Positions 1 to 10,700 of a stretch of DNA of 64,000 nt are shown piece by piece. The DNA is taken from contig JAPTJF010000314.1 in assembly GCA_029339195.1 (NCBI GenBank), forward strand, positions 1 through 64,000, in the 5' to 3' direction. Every line of letters starts with the position of its first letter. Positions within the stretch are counted from its first letter, which is position 1. A program made the translations under genes and the position numbers. This stretch comes from Micractinium sp. NFX-FRZ (taxonomy: Eukaryota; Chlorophyta; Trebouxiophyceae; Chlorellales; Chlorellaceae). Below the pieces are notes generated by a model that was not told where the DNA came from, searched no databases, and saw nothing but the letters and a program-made list of their open reading frames with translations.

Positions 1-270
1 AACTGCCATATGTTACAGCCTGCTGTAACTGCTGTTCTCTGCAGCTGCGGAGGGAGGTCCCCTCCCGCCTGCAGTACAGGCAGCCGTACTGCAGCGAGAC
101 GGCGGCACTAGGCCGCCCCCTCGGCCGTAGCCCGCACTCTGTGCGGTCTCCGGATCTTGTCTCTCTGCTTTCTTGTCTCCTTGTTTCCGGACTCTCAGCT
201 TGGTCAACCGCCCAGCTTGTGGCGGGGGCTCAGCGACACGATGTCGCTCGCTTAGGGGTGGGGCTCTCTA

Positions 271-436
271 CCTTGCAGCCTGCTGAGGTCAGTGCGGCAC
301 GCACGGGTCCGGGGCAAGGGCTGCGGGTGTGCGCTGATCGTGTACGGCAGGAATCAGGCGGTACAAGATCAACTCATTCCCGCCAACCTAGCCCTGGAGT
401 CCGTGCGTGCCGCACTGACCTCAGCAGGCTGCAAGG
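271..436. repeat. Perfect 36-bp inverted repeat (arms 271-306 and 401-436)
   Basis: The two arms are exact reverse complements over 36 bases and are separated by 94 bases. Pairing continues outward with one mismatch for about six more bases. The right arm lies within the ORF1-like frame; the left arm is therefore an inverted copy of coding sequence. Confidence 0.95.
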
Positions 437-864
437 TGGAGTGCGTGCGCCACGTACCCCACCCCTACGCCGTGGAGCTACACCACGTGCCCCGCCACCT
501 GGTGCCTGCTGGCCTCGACCTCAAGCTGCCTGGCAGGTCGGTGCTCTTCATGCGCCTGGACCCCGTCCCCTGCTCCCTGCCTTCCCTGGCAGACATGGAG
601 CAGCTCAGCAGCGGCAGCAGGCCGGCAGCTGGCACAGCCACCAGCAGTGGCCACGGCAGCGGCCCGTCGGGCGCCCCGCCAGCACCGGCATCTGGCGGCC
701 GCAAGCACAAGCACAGCGGCACACTGGCTTCTGCACCTCCTGCCAGCTCTGGGCGGCCTGCTTCTGCCTCTGGCTGGCGGCCCCCCGATTGCTGCACAGC
801 CTGCCTCGGAAGATGCTCGTGCAGCGGTGGCCACCAAGCTGTCCAACCTCAGGCACAGGCTTGA
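292..864 (+). pseudogene. ORF1-like protein of the LINE fragment
   Basis: A 190-codon open frame. Its first about 100 residues ('ALIVYGRNQAVQDQLIP', 'KLPGRSVLFMRLDPVP') resemble the nucleic-acid-binding part of plant and algal LINE ORF1 proteins only in general character; I recognise no firm domain. The rest is low-complexity Gly/Ser/Pro. The apparent ATG lies inside the left arm of a perfect inverted repeat (271-306), so it was probably created by rearrangement and is not the ancestral start. Called part of the retrotransposon because of its place directly before the endonuclease domain. Confidence 0.45.
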
Positions 865-1269
865 GGTCAAGCAGCAGCGGGCAGCAGCGCAGCCAGCAGG
901 GCGCCGAGGCAGCTGCCACGCCAGGCAAGCAGCAGCAGCAGTGCAGCCAGATGGGCGCGGAGGCAGCTGTGACGCCAGGCGAGCAGCAGGCCTGCCAGCC
1001 CAAGGGCTCTGCTGCTGCCCCTGCTGCGGCGGCTGAGCAGCAGCAGAGCCACACCACTCGCACGAACCCCGAGGCAGCTGCGCCTGCGCCTCCGCACACC
1101 ACCCCTGCCTCGCCCACCCCCGCCAGCCCGGCGCAGGAGGGCGCTGCTGCCCCTGCGCCCTCCAGCCATTACGCTTCCATGCTGGAGCGAGAGGCTGGGC
1201 ACAAGCGCCACAGCACGCCGTCGCCGCCCAGCAGCCCGCCACCCGCCGCCGTACCAACTACGGCGCTCA

Positions 1270-1337
1270 GTTGGCATCGTTGACGCTGTGGCCGTCATCG
1301 TTGACGATGTGGCCACAGCGTCAACGATGATGCCAAC
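1270..1337. repeat. Near-perfect hairpin between ORF1-like part and endonuclease
   Basis: The left arm 1270-1293 pairs with 1311-1337 apart from a 3-base insertion in the right arm. The 17-base loop itself contains a short complementary pair (CATCGT/ACGATG), so almost the whole 68 bases can fold. The unit 'ATCGTTGACG' occurs twice on this strand and again in inverted form. Confidence 0.9.
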
Positions 1338-2268
1338 AAAGCGCCGGCGCCGGCGAGGGCCCTCCCTGCGCATTGGCTCCATGAACGTGCACAGCATCTG
1401 CACCCCTGGCAAAGCTGAAAGGCCGTTGCGCGCTTGGAAGTGCAAGCGGTACCATGTGGTACTGCTGCAGGGGTGCAGAACTGATCTGTTCACAGCCATC
1501 CAGGTGGCTGCGCGGCTGGACGGCTGGCGCCTGTACTGGGCGCACGGACCCCACGCAGCGGCAGCCCACCGGCGCAGTGCCTCCGGGCCCTCCCACCCCC
1601 ATGGCTCCCACCTGTGGCCCATTCAGTGATGCCACCAGTGAGTGCTCGCGATGCACCGCTGGTGTGGCCATTGCTGTGCGCATCAGCTCTCTCCGTGAGC
1701 ACGGCGGCAGCTTGTCAGTAGACAGCGAGTGGCGCTCAGCTGACGGCAGGCTGATCAGCCTGCGCATGCGCTGGGGCGGGCACACCCTCAATGTGGCCAG
1801 CATCTATGCCCCCACCGACCGCGCAGCACAGCCTGCCTTCCTGGGCAGCGCTTTTGCTCGGCTCAAGAAGCGGCCAGGCCTACCAGTCTGGGGCGGCGAC
1901 TTCCAACTTTGCTGAGGAGCCCCGCCTTGACCGCCGCACCACCATGCACAGCGATGCCGCTGAGCTCAAGGTGGCAGCGGCCTGGCAGCAGCGGCTGAGC
2001 AGCTACCGCCTGAACCTCCTGGACTCCTTCCAGCACTGCCACCCCCGCCGCACCACCTTCAGCCACTTTTGCCCTGGGAGTGCCGCCCGCCTTGACCGCA
2101 ATTATGTGGCAGCAGCACTGTTGTGCCTGGGCATGCATCCACCTGGCAGCGCTGAAGCTTGCGAACGAATGCAAAGTACTGCTGAGCGTGGAACGGTGCA
2201 GAAGGCAGGGTTGAGGCGTGCCGTGCAGCCATGCAGCCAGCGGGCAGAATGTAAGTCTTCCAAAAGGG

Positions 2269-2400
2269 CCAGGTGCTGCCCGCTGGATGCTGCACACGTG
2301 GCCATGGCGGCAAAGCCTGCCTGTGTGGGGGACAATCCTTGCACACAGAGGGTCCATGCCGCCAGGCCCAAATGTGCAGCCGCCAGCGGGCAGCACCTGG
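2269..2400. repeat. 132-nt imperfect long hairpin
   Basis: Arms 2269-2312 and 2357-2400 are imperfect reverse complements over 44 bases, with about 18 uninterrupted pairs at the base of the stem. A second stem (2321-2327 with 2342-2348, CTGTGTG/CACACAG) extends it towards a small loop. It lies between the LINE remnant and the last helicase exon seen. The shape could be a miniature inverted-repeat element or a small-RNA precursor; nothing in the sequence decides this. Confidence 0.8.
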
Positions 2401-2593
2401 TGCCTGAGGAGACACCTACCTACTGCCCCTCGTGCCTTGATTGATGCATTAAGCAGCGCAGGCTTGTGCTGAAAGGGAGAGCCCTGTGCCACATGGGAGA
2501 GGGGCCTGTGCCGTTGCCTCACCCCTGCCTCCCCACCCCTCGAGAGGAGCACCCCACCCCACCCACCCCACCCAGGAAAGAAAGCCGGCTCAC

Positions 2594-5500
2594 CCCGTTT
2601 GAGAGGAGCGTGGACACAATGTCGGCGCGGCCATGCACAGCAGCTGCCATCAGCGCGGTGGCGCCCTTGGCTGCACACGTGTGTGGGCGGGGAGGGGAGG
2701 GTGAGCAAGCTGGGGCGGGGCGGGTGTGATAGGGCTGAAACTGTGGCGCCCCTGGCTGCGCACACGCACACCAGGTGGTGGGGAGAAGGAGTGAGCGGGG
2801 CGGGGCGGGCCCGGGCGCGACGGGGCAGAGCAGGACCACCGCTGAGCCAGGCAGGAAGAGGAGGGAAAGCCCTGCTATCTTCACTCCTTCCCCCCACCAG
2901 GATAGCGTCGCCCAATCAATGTGGATCCCACCCCAGCCAGCCGCAGCCCAGCCAGACCCAGCCAGCCGCAGCCCACACAAGGAGCCAGCCACCACCAAGT
3001 TGCTCCGAGCTCACTTGCGTGCTTGACGTTGACGCCAGGCGCTCCCGCTGCCATGTCCTCCGCGCCCGCCGCCCCCGTCACCTCCAGCAGTAGCTCAAAG
3101 GCCTCGTCTGCTGGGGGTCAAGATACCAAGAGAAGGGTGCTGTGAGTGTGTATTGGGCTCCTGCCGGCTGCTGTCCCTAGGTTCCCCAAACACACACACA
3201 CACGCTCCTGCGCTGCTCTAAAACCCAGCGACACACCCACCCGCCCACACACACGCACATGCACACCCCCCACCTGAGCCCTGCGTGAATGCCGCCTCAA
3301 TGGCCTCCTCAATCTGCTGCCGCGCCTGGGCTGGGACCCGGGCTGCCGGCGCCCCGCTGCCGGCGCCGCTGCCGCCGGTCAGCCCGCCCACCTGCTGCAC
3401 CGCCGCCTCCTGGGGGTGAGGAGAGGGGGCGGGAGGTGGGCAGCATGCAGGTGAGTGCGCCTGTATGTGCCCAGACTACTGCAGGTGCCCACCTGCTCTC
3501 CCTGTCACCCCACCCCACCACCACCACCACCACCCACTTACCCACACACCCTCCAATCCCCCGAAAACTCGCAGCTGGCCCAATCCTCCCTCCCCTCCCT
3601 CTTGCGCACCTGGTACCCCGTCAGCTGCAGGATGCTCTCCAGGTAAAAGTCCTCCACGGGGTGCGTGAAGCCGGGCACCCGCACCACGGGGCAGCCGCCA
3701 AAGTAGCCTGCGGGACGGTGGGCGGGGTGGCAGGGGCGGGTGAGGGCCGGGAAGGCGGGGCAGGGTGAAGAGCAGAAGGAACAGCTGGAGGGGCACAAGG
3801 TGGGGAGGCGGGGAGGAAGGGGGCCTGGGCGGAACCAAGCCTGGCAGGCAAGCAGGCAAGCCATCTCAGCAGTGGCGCCATTGCCGCTGGATCCTCCTGC
3901 ACCAACCGTAACCCCTGCATTTGACAACCCAGCTCACCCCTTGCGGCCCACCCACCCACCTGAGAAGAGGTCCACGTGCAGGGTGGCTGACATGAGCACC
4001 ACGCGCAGGTGCGGGTGGCTGGGCAGCAGGTCGCGCACCTGCAGCCGCACTCATGGCAGGCCCCACGCCAGGATGATGGCAATCAGCGCAGGGGCAGGGC
4101 AAGGCAGAGGGCAGGGTAGAGCAGGGCGAAACAGGGCACCCAGGGCTGTGACCCAGGGCACAAGAGTGCGGCGGGCACGGGAGCTGTGCCTGCAGTGCCT
4201 GGCCCTGATAACGCACACACCTTCCGTGCCCACTCTCTGCTGCTTCTGGCCCTGCCCCTGCCAGCCACAGCCACAGAGAGTGTGTGCACACACACCTTGA
4301 CCCCCCTACACATTCCGCCCACCCCACCCCCGCCCACCAGAATGAGGAGGAAGTCGGCAAACCGGTCCCGCTCGTGGATCTCGTCCACCACCTGGGGAGG
4401 TGGGGAGGGCAGAACGTGCTGTGCTATTTGATGCAACTCACGGCAAACGCAAAGCATCAGGGGTGTTCTTTGTTCGCAACCCAAGGAGGAGAGGGAGCGA
4501 GAGCGGTGGGCAGGGAGGGGCATCGCAGCAGGAGGCCGGTGGGCAGCCAGCGTGGCATGGCATGCAAGGTTGAGGGAGGCGTAGGCGCCCAGCACAACCC
4601 TTACTGCCCTGGCAGGCAGCTGCCAGGCAGCTTCTCCTCGAAGCCGGCCAGATGGCGGGCCATTGCCCACCCCTCTCCCACACGCAGAGGGCTCTGCAAC
4701 ATCCAATCTGGCCAGGACCCCCAACACCCACTCACCAGGTGCATCATGCTTGCCACCACCTCCTCGCCCATCCCCCCGGCGTCACCAGGGACAGCAAACC
4801 AAAGACAGGAAACAAGCCTTCCCGACCGCTCTCCCCACAAAACGTCTGCCGTTCACACCCACCTGCCGCCCGCCCTGCCACCCACCCAGCCACGCGCCCC
4901 GCCCCCAACGCTGCGCAAGCCTCAACAGGGCTGCAATGCCCTGGGCAGGCTGTGTCAGAACCCACCAGGTGGGTCACGTTTGCCAGCGGCTCCTTGCCCA
5001 CCCCCGTCAGCATGCGCAGCAGCACGCCGTTGGTGCAGAACATGAGGGAGGAGGAGGGGCCACCCTTGGAGTCCAGGCGGATCGTGTAACCAACGTTCTC
5101 CCCCGTCGACTCGCCGCGCTCCGCAGCCACGCGGTCCGCCACTGCAGCGGGCGGAAAGCGCGGGGGGGAAGGGGGAGGCCGTGATGTGCCGAGCGGTGGG
5201 TGGTGCAGCGGGCGGCAAAGCGGGGGCCTGTTATATACCACAGGGCCCTGTTGACCGGCAGCGCTCTGCCACTGAACGCGGGGCCATCGAGGGGTGGGCA
5301 GCAAGGCCAGTGGGTGCCAGCGGACACCCGGCACCCACCCGCAACCTGCTGCCACCCTCATGGCTCGCTGCAGCCACCTCCCCAGAAGCCTCCCCACGCG
5401 TCAGTGGGCCCCAGCCGCTCCCGACCCCCAGGCACCAACCCTCTGCGCCCACCCTGCCCCCGACCACCCACCCACCGGAAACGGCTGAGATGCGTCGGGG

Positions 5501-7282
5501 CTGGGTGCACACGATGCGGCAGCCCTTGCCCCGGTACCACGCGTCCTCCAAAATGTACTGGGGCACCTGCATGAGGGGAGATGAATGGGCATTGCTTTGT
5601 GATGGTTTGTGATCGAGGACGGCTGCCAGGATCAAGAGGTGGTGTCAGCCGCGGATAGCGGGCATCCTTCAGAATGCATTGGCGCACCTGCAGACGAGGG
5701 AGGCACATCACCACACACAAATGAAGGCGACAACCACCTGCATGGTTTTGCCGCACCCCGCATCTCTTGCTCTATCAGCACTACCACGTTCTTCTTAAAC
5801 ACCCCAGCTAGCTTCGCTGCACCCTGCCCACTGTGCACCCACCTGCGTGGTCTTGCCGCACCCCGTCTCCCCCGCAATCAGCACCACCTGCTGGCTGTCC
5901 AGGGCCGACACAATCTGCTCGCGGTACGCAGCAATGGGCAGCGCCTCACGCCCCGCAATCAGGCCGCCCATCTCGGGCCGCCCGATGCGCTGCTCCCACA
6001 GCGCGCGCCGGCGCTCCACCTCCTGCTGGCTGAACTGCGCGGCGTGCTGCTTGCCGGTGCCGGCGCCGCCGCGCCGGCCGCGCTTGCCAGCGGCAGCGGC
6101 CGCTGCCGCCGCTGCCTCCTCCTGCTGCTGCTGCTGGCCACCGTCGCCGCCGCCCTGGGCGCCCTCCCCGCCCTCCACCTCCTCCTCATCCTCGCTGCTA
6201 CCCGCCTCCCCAGTGCCATAAGCATCCTGCAGATCCACATCCTGCCCCTGCCCCGACAAGCTGGACAGCTCGGCTTGCGTGGGAGGGTGGGCCTGCCATG
6301 CACAGCAGGGGGGGTCACACATCCACGGCTACTTAGGGCTTGACGCAGTGAGGGCTTCATCACCGGCGGCAGCAGCAGCAGCAGCTGTCACCGGCTGAGA
6401 GGCTGCCACTACACTGTCCTCCCACTGTTCGCACCAGGCCTACTGCCTTGTCCGCCAGCTGCACTCCGTTCACCTGCCCACAGGCATGCAGCACCTTGTG
6501 CTCTGCCCCAGCCCCTCACCCACCCTACCCAAGCAGTCTACATCCCGCCCACATGGACCGCTCACCTGGAAATATGCCCCCAAAGACTGCAGCGATGCAG
6601 GCCCCAGCGGCAGCTCAAATGGCTCCTCCTCCGTCTTCCGCTGCTGCCGCTTGAACACCCGCACACACCGCCCGTCGCCCTTGCTGCAGGGAAGAGTGAA
6701 GAGGGAGAGAGGGTGGGCGCGAGAGGCTGAGCGGCGGCCCAGGGCAGTGCTGGAGCGGGCGGACTGAGATCCAAGGATCTGCTGCGTAGCAGGGGTGTTC
6801 CCATGTGAAAAAGATGTAGGGCAGCGCACCCCAGCAGCCCGTGTTCCGCCCTAGCCTGTGCGGCAGCCCGCCCGGCCCTGTGCTGGCACGGCACCCACCC
6901 TGCCCCCTTACCCGTGCGACTTGCTGGCAAAGCCGTAGCGCTTGCACTCGGCATGCACCACAGCGCGGTCATGGTTGGACAGGCCCGGGGGAAAGGTGTA
7001 TTCTGCAGTGCAGGCAGGGTTGGGCAGCAGGTGCAGAGTGGGCAGGCGGCAGCAGGCGGCAGTGGCAGCAGCGGCGGCGGTGGCAGCAGGGGGCTGTCGG
7101 CGCGCCCATCGACGCCTCTCACCTGTCTCGTCCGATCTCTGGAACTGCTCCAGCTGCTCCGTAATGCTCAGCCTCATGTGCTCGCCCACAGGGCGTTGCC
7201 CTGCTCTTAATCGCCCGCCTCCTCTGCCACCCCGGCCTGAGGGGTCGCCCCGCCCTTCACTAAATCTTCCACGGCCCGACAT
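2594..7282 (-). CDS. R3H/DEIH-box/ankyrin RNA helicase (DExH6/YTHDC2 type), N-terminal part
   Basis: Twelve exons in transcript order: 7282-7123, 7002-6912, 6683-6566, 6292-5843, 5566-5476, 5141-4966, 4391-4338, 4038-3960, 3707-3610, 3409-3274, 3110-3015, 2670-2594 (542 codons so far). A Gly/Arg-rich start is followed by an R3H domain ('FPPGLSNHDRAVVHAECKRYG'), then an acidic/Gln/Ala linker. RecA1 follows: 'GETGCGKTTQ' (Walker A), 'CTQPRRISA' (Ia), 'VVDEIHERD' (II) and 'VLMSAT' (III). Next come 'YFGGCPVVRVPGFTHPVEDFY', and an ankyrin repeat 'GATALMAAAVHGRADIVSTLL'. R3H + DEIH + ankyrin in this order is typical of plant DExH6 (NIH) and animal YTHDC2, ATP-dependent RNA helicases. No RecA2 core, HA2 or OB part is in the window; the exon at 2594 ends in a good GT donor and the LINE remnant lies beyond it. 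An in-frame ATG at 7348 would add 22 residues. Confidence 0.85.
2731..2770 (-). repeat. Relic of helicase ankyrin-exon start
   Basis: Read on the minus strand, this intronic stretch repeats the acceptor and first about 20 bases of the exon that starts at 2670 (GTGTGCGCAG|CCAGGGGCGCCAC against GTGTGCAG|CCAAGGGCGCCAC), then diverges. Confidence 0.6.
4731..4795 (-). repeat. Relic of helicase exon end (before motif II)
   Basis: On the minus strand this repeats, with substitutions, the last about 50 bases of the exon ending at 4966, including its donor. The translated relic reads 'EEVVASMMHL' before GTGAGT, where the real exon reads 'KEPLANVTHL' before GTGGGT. Confidence 0.6.
5647..5688 (-). repeat. 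Relic of helicase motif Ia exon start
   Basis: On the minus strand it has an acceptor (CTGCAG) followed by 'VRQCILKDARYPR', a decayed version of 'VPQYILEDAWYRG' at the start of the exon at 5566. Confidence 0.7.
5740..5797 (-). repeat. Relic of helicase Walker A exon end
   Basis: On the minus strand it repeats the end of the exon that finishes at 5843 (GGTGCGGCAAAACCATGCAG|GTGG against GGTGCGGCAAGACCACGCAG|GTGG), with a frame disruption inside the P-loop. With the relic at 5647-5688 it forms one duplicated unit: exon end, intron, next exon start. Confidence 0.7.
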
Positions 7283-7780
7283 CGAGCGCACGGTTGAGCA
7301 ACGGGCACTGCTGGAGGACAAACGATGGCGGACCAAACGGAGCTTCACAATTTAAGCGCTTATAATGCTCGACAGTGATCAGCGCTGATCGCTGTGTCGT
7401 TGCAAGACCTTCGGGGACCTGTCGCATTGTTTTGCCAAAGGACACGCTGGCGGGGTGCTTCCTCTCAGTTCTGCCTCCGGCGTGCATTTCGGACACACTG
7501 GATCGTTTCTAGATTGCACCTAGCTCCTGTGGCAGCGCATGCAAACTCTGAAGCGCACCCGCTCGAGTCTCGGTCACAAGGTCGGGTAAAACTTTTCACC
7601 TTCACCCCTTCTGGCATCGCCCCTAACCAGGAAGCTTCAGCAATTCGCCAAATCTCTGTCAAGGCGCCGAAGCCGCGGCTGCAGTTGGCCCTGGCGTCGC
7701 TACCGCTCCCCGCCGCCGGCGCCGCCAGCGCCACTTCGCCGCCAGCCGCCAGCCGCACTTCGTTGCACTGGTTCGGCAGC
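7283..7780. promoter_or_regulatory. Divergent promoter region, helicase/epsilon-tubulin
   Basis: About 500 bases separate the two divergent start codons, so this must hold both 5' UTRs and promoters. It contains a TATA-like CTTATAATG at 7360-7368 and next to it a palindrome centred on 7383/7384. Downstream of the palindrome the plus strand is open in frame with the epsilon-tubulin ATG back to 7394; I treat that as 5' UTR because conserved tubulin sequence begins only at 7781. Confidence 0.6.
7372..7395. promoter_or_regulatory. 24-bp palindromic motif, candidate regulator binding site
   Basis: The core GATCAGCGCTGATC (7377-7390) is a perfect 14-base palindrome. Pairing extends to ACAG...CTGT on the outside with one mismatched pair on each side. 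It sits a few bases from a TATA-like sequence between two divergent genes. No known regulator is assigned. Confidence 0.45.
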
Positions 7781-10700
7781 ATGCCGCGGGAGCTGATCAC
7801 TGTGTCGGTGGGGCAGGCCGGCAACCAGATCGGCCACCGCTTCTGGGAGCTGGCAGTGCGGGAGCATGCAGCTTATAATGTCGACGGAAATTTCGACGAC
7901 TCCATGAGCAGGTGTGGGGGGTTGGGTCGGTGGGTGGGTCACGGTGCGGCTCACCCCCTGTCACACAGCCCCTGTTTTCGCCTGATTTCCCTTACCTACG
8001 CGGCTCACAGCTCACAATACCAATTTCAGAAGCAGGATGTTGCAGCTGCCTTTCTGTTGCAGTGTGCGCCATTCTCTGACGCCCCGGTGTGCCGCGCTCC
8101 CCCCCTGCCTCCCATCCATTCGCGCAGCTTCTTCCGAAATGTGGACAGCCAGGGTGCCCCTGTCGGCGCGCCGCCGCCGGGACGGCGCACCGGCCCCACT
8201 GCCGCGGTCCCCTGGGGGCGGGGCAGCCAGCCCATTGAATCCCTGCGGGCACGAGCGGTGCTCGTGGATATGGAGGAGGGGGTGGTAGGCGGCATCCTGC
8301 GGGGGCCTCTGGGGGAGCTGTTTGAGAGCCGGCAGCTGCTGACAGACGTGTCTGGAGCTGGCAACAACTGGGCCCACGGTTTTGGGCACTATGGCCCGAC
8401 CTACCACGACAGGCTGTCGGACGCGGTGCGGGTGCAGGTGCGGCAGCATGCTGGGTGGCACCAGCTGTGCGCCTCCAGGGCAGGCGGGCACTGCTTTCTC
8501 AGTTGCTCTGGAAAGCAGCGCATGCACTCGCCATCCCTTGTTGTGCTGCGCCTGCCCTGCTGCACTCAGGCTCAGGCCATACTCGTTCATCACTGTGCCT
8601 GCTTGTGCCTGCAGGCGGAGGCCAGCGACAGCCTGCAGGGCTTTGTGCTCACCCACTCGCTGGGAGGCGGCACGGGCAGCGGGCTGGGCAGCTACATACT
8701 GCAGATGCTCGAGGTGAGGCAGTGCCAGGGGGCAGGCAGATGGGCGGTTCGGGCATGGATGGGGTGTGTGGATGGCGCAGCTGTGTTGAGAACAGGCGAG
8801 GTACGTCAGCCACAGTTTGCAGATGCTACAGGAGCGGCAGTACCAGGGGGCAGTTGCTGCCAGCCAGTGTGTGGGGAGGGGGCAAGCCGGGCTTGTTCCG
8901 GCGACCCCTAAAATGCATGCTTTTGACTGTGGCCCCAGCCAGGGTGGGGGGCAGCAGGCACCCTCCGCCCTGCTCACCTCCCTGCCCTTCCGCCCGGCCC
9001 CACCCCACAGTCCTCACACCCCTTCAATCCGTGCCCACCCCCCAGGACGAGTACCCTGAAGCCGAGCGCGCCGCCCTGTCCGTCTTCCCCTCGCCAGAGG
9101 ACTCCGACGTGGTGACCTCCCCGTACAACGCCCTGCTGTCGCTGTCCCGCCTGGCGGAGCACGCCGACTGGGTGCTGCCCGTGGAGAATGCGGCGCTGCT
9201 GGGCATCTGCGACTCGCTGCAGGTGGGCAGAAGGATAACCGGCGGAGTAAGAGGGGCACATTATGGGTGGGGGTGGGGCACAGTGGGAGTGCTGCTGGGC
9301 GTAGGCGACTCGCTGCAGGTGGGCGGGAGGAAAGCGAGGGCAGGTGGGGCAGCAGGGCAGCTGGGCAGGGCAGGGCGGGGCGGGGCGAGGCTGGGTGCTG
9401 GCCGTGGAGAGAGTGCGGCGCCAGGGCAGGCTTCAGGTGGCAGCGGAAGTAGCACAGCTGGCTTTGGTGTGCGTGCAGGCTGCTGCTGCAGTGGGCACGA
9501 GAGCCTAATTCCACAGCCCATGAGCATACCAATGCATTGACGTGACGTAACGCCCCATGTGCCTGTGGTGCGGTGCAGGGTCCTGGCAGGGCGGGGCGCG
9601 CCGCTGTGAGGCCGGGCACCGGGGTGGATGGTGAGTGAGGGGCTGGCGGTCAGCCCAAGCGGTGCCACCCAAACAATGGGGCAATCAAAGAAAGCTCTTA
9701 TGGGAGCGGCTGAACAGCAGGCTGGGGTGGCCCTTGGTTCCCGCCCTCCGCACTCCACTCTATACCTTCTATATCCTCGCTCGGCCCGCCGTGAGAGCTG
9801 GCAGTGGCCCACGGTCTGATGCCGGCTGTCTGATGCCGGCTGTCCTCCCTGCCTGATGACTGCAGGTGGCAGCCGGGCGGGGACATATGATGCCATGAAC
9901 AGCGTGGCAGCCAACCTGCTGCTCAACCTCACCTCCTCAGGTGCATTTACTAGTGCTGCCACTACTCTGCTGCTGCTGCTGCTCCTGCTGCTCGACTCAC
10001 CACCGCAAATGCACTTGCTGCTGGCGGGCTGGCTTGGCGACTGCTAGCATGCTCTGTACAGTGCGCTGGCAGCCGGCTCCCGGAAAGAGAATGCCTGCCT
10101 GCCTGCCAGTAAGGCTGGGGCGTGTGTTTCCTGTGCCCGCCTCTTTCAGCACTGCAGCAGTGGTCCCATGGGCCGCCCCCCGCTCCCCCGATGCTCTCTA
10201 CCGCCACATCCTTCCCTGGACGCCCCTCCTCTTCCCCTCACTGCAGTGCGCTTTGAGGGGCAGCTGAATATGGCCCATACGTGGCAACCTTCACACACCC
10301 TGCCTGCCCACGAACAACCAACCTTGCCTCCCTCCCACCCGTTGGCCACCCTATGCGCAGTGCGCTTTGAGGGTCAGCTCAACCTGGATCTGAACGAGGT
10401 GGCAACAAACCTGGTGCCCTACCCCCGCATGCACTTCCTCCTGCCAGCCATGTCGCCGCTGGCGGCGCCGCGGGACGTGGGGCGCCTGGCGCCGGGGCCC
10501 GGCGGGGCGCCCAGCCGGGGCATGGACCAGGTGGGGCATTAGATAGGAGTAGTGCAAGGTTGGGTTGAGGCTTCCAGGGCTGACCTGACCCCGGGCCGAG
10601 GCACGCACCAGGTGTGGTGGGTGGGCTGCCCCAGTTGCTGCCCCATGCACTACCTGCAGGGGGCCTTGCAGGCAGGCAGGCTGACGGCAGCGCAATGCAC

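Larger units (their letters stand above)
1..2130 (+). mobile_element. Decayed LINE-type non-LTR retrotransposon fragment (ORF1-like + AP endonuclease)
   Basis: Two coding parts lie in retrotransposon order. An ORF1-like open frame (292-864) precedes a Pro/Ala/Gln-rich stretch. From about 1350 to 2130 comes an exonuclease-endonuclease-phosphatase domain split over three frames: 'RIGSMNVHSI' near 1367, 'LNVASIYAPTDR' near 1787, 'WGGDFQ' near 1890, 'LLDSFQHCHP' near 2015 and 'ARLDRNYV' near 2088. These match the successive motifs of LINE endonucleases (MNV, ASIYAP, GGDFN, SRLDR). Frameshifts near 1630 and 1910 and the loss of Asn in GGDFN show it is dead. No reverse transcriptase follows. The sequence after about 2130 is non-coding up to the helicase exons. 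It lies antisense to the helicase gene, as an intronic insertion often does. The left boundary is outside the window. Confidence 0.75.

Noticed and set aside
1863..2915. 350-codon minus-strand frame across the LINE end and helicase intron
   Set aside because: It runs through clear LINE endonuclease sequence on the other strand and through helicase exon and intron in the wrong frame.
7394..7780. In-frame extension upstream of epsilon-tubulin (possible targeting sequence)
   Set aside because: Tubulin homology starts exactly at 7781 with MPRELITV; the extension has no conserved content and contains promoter-like sequence.
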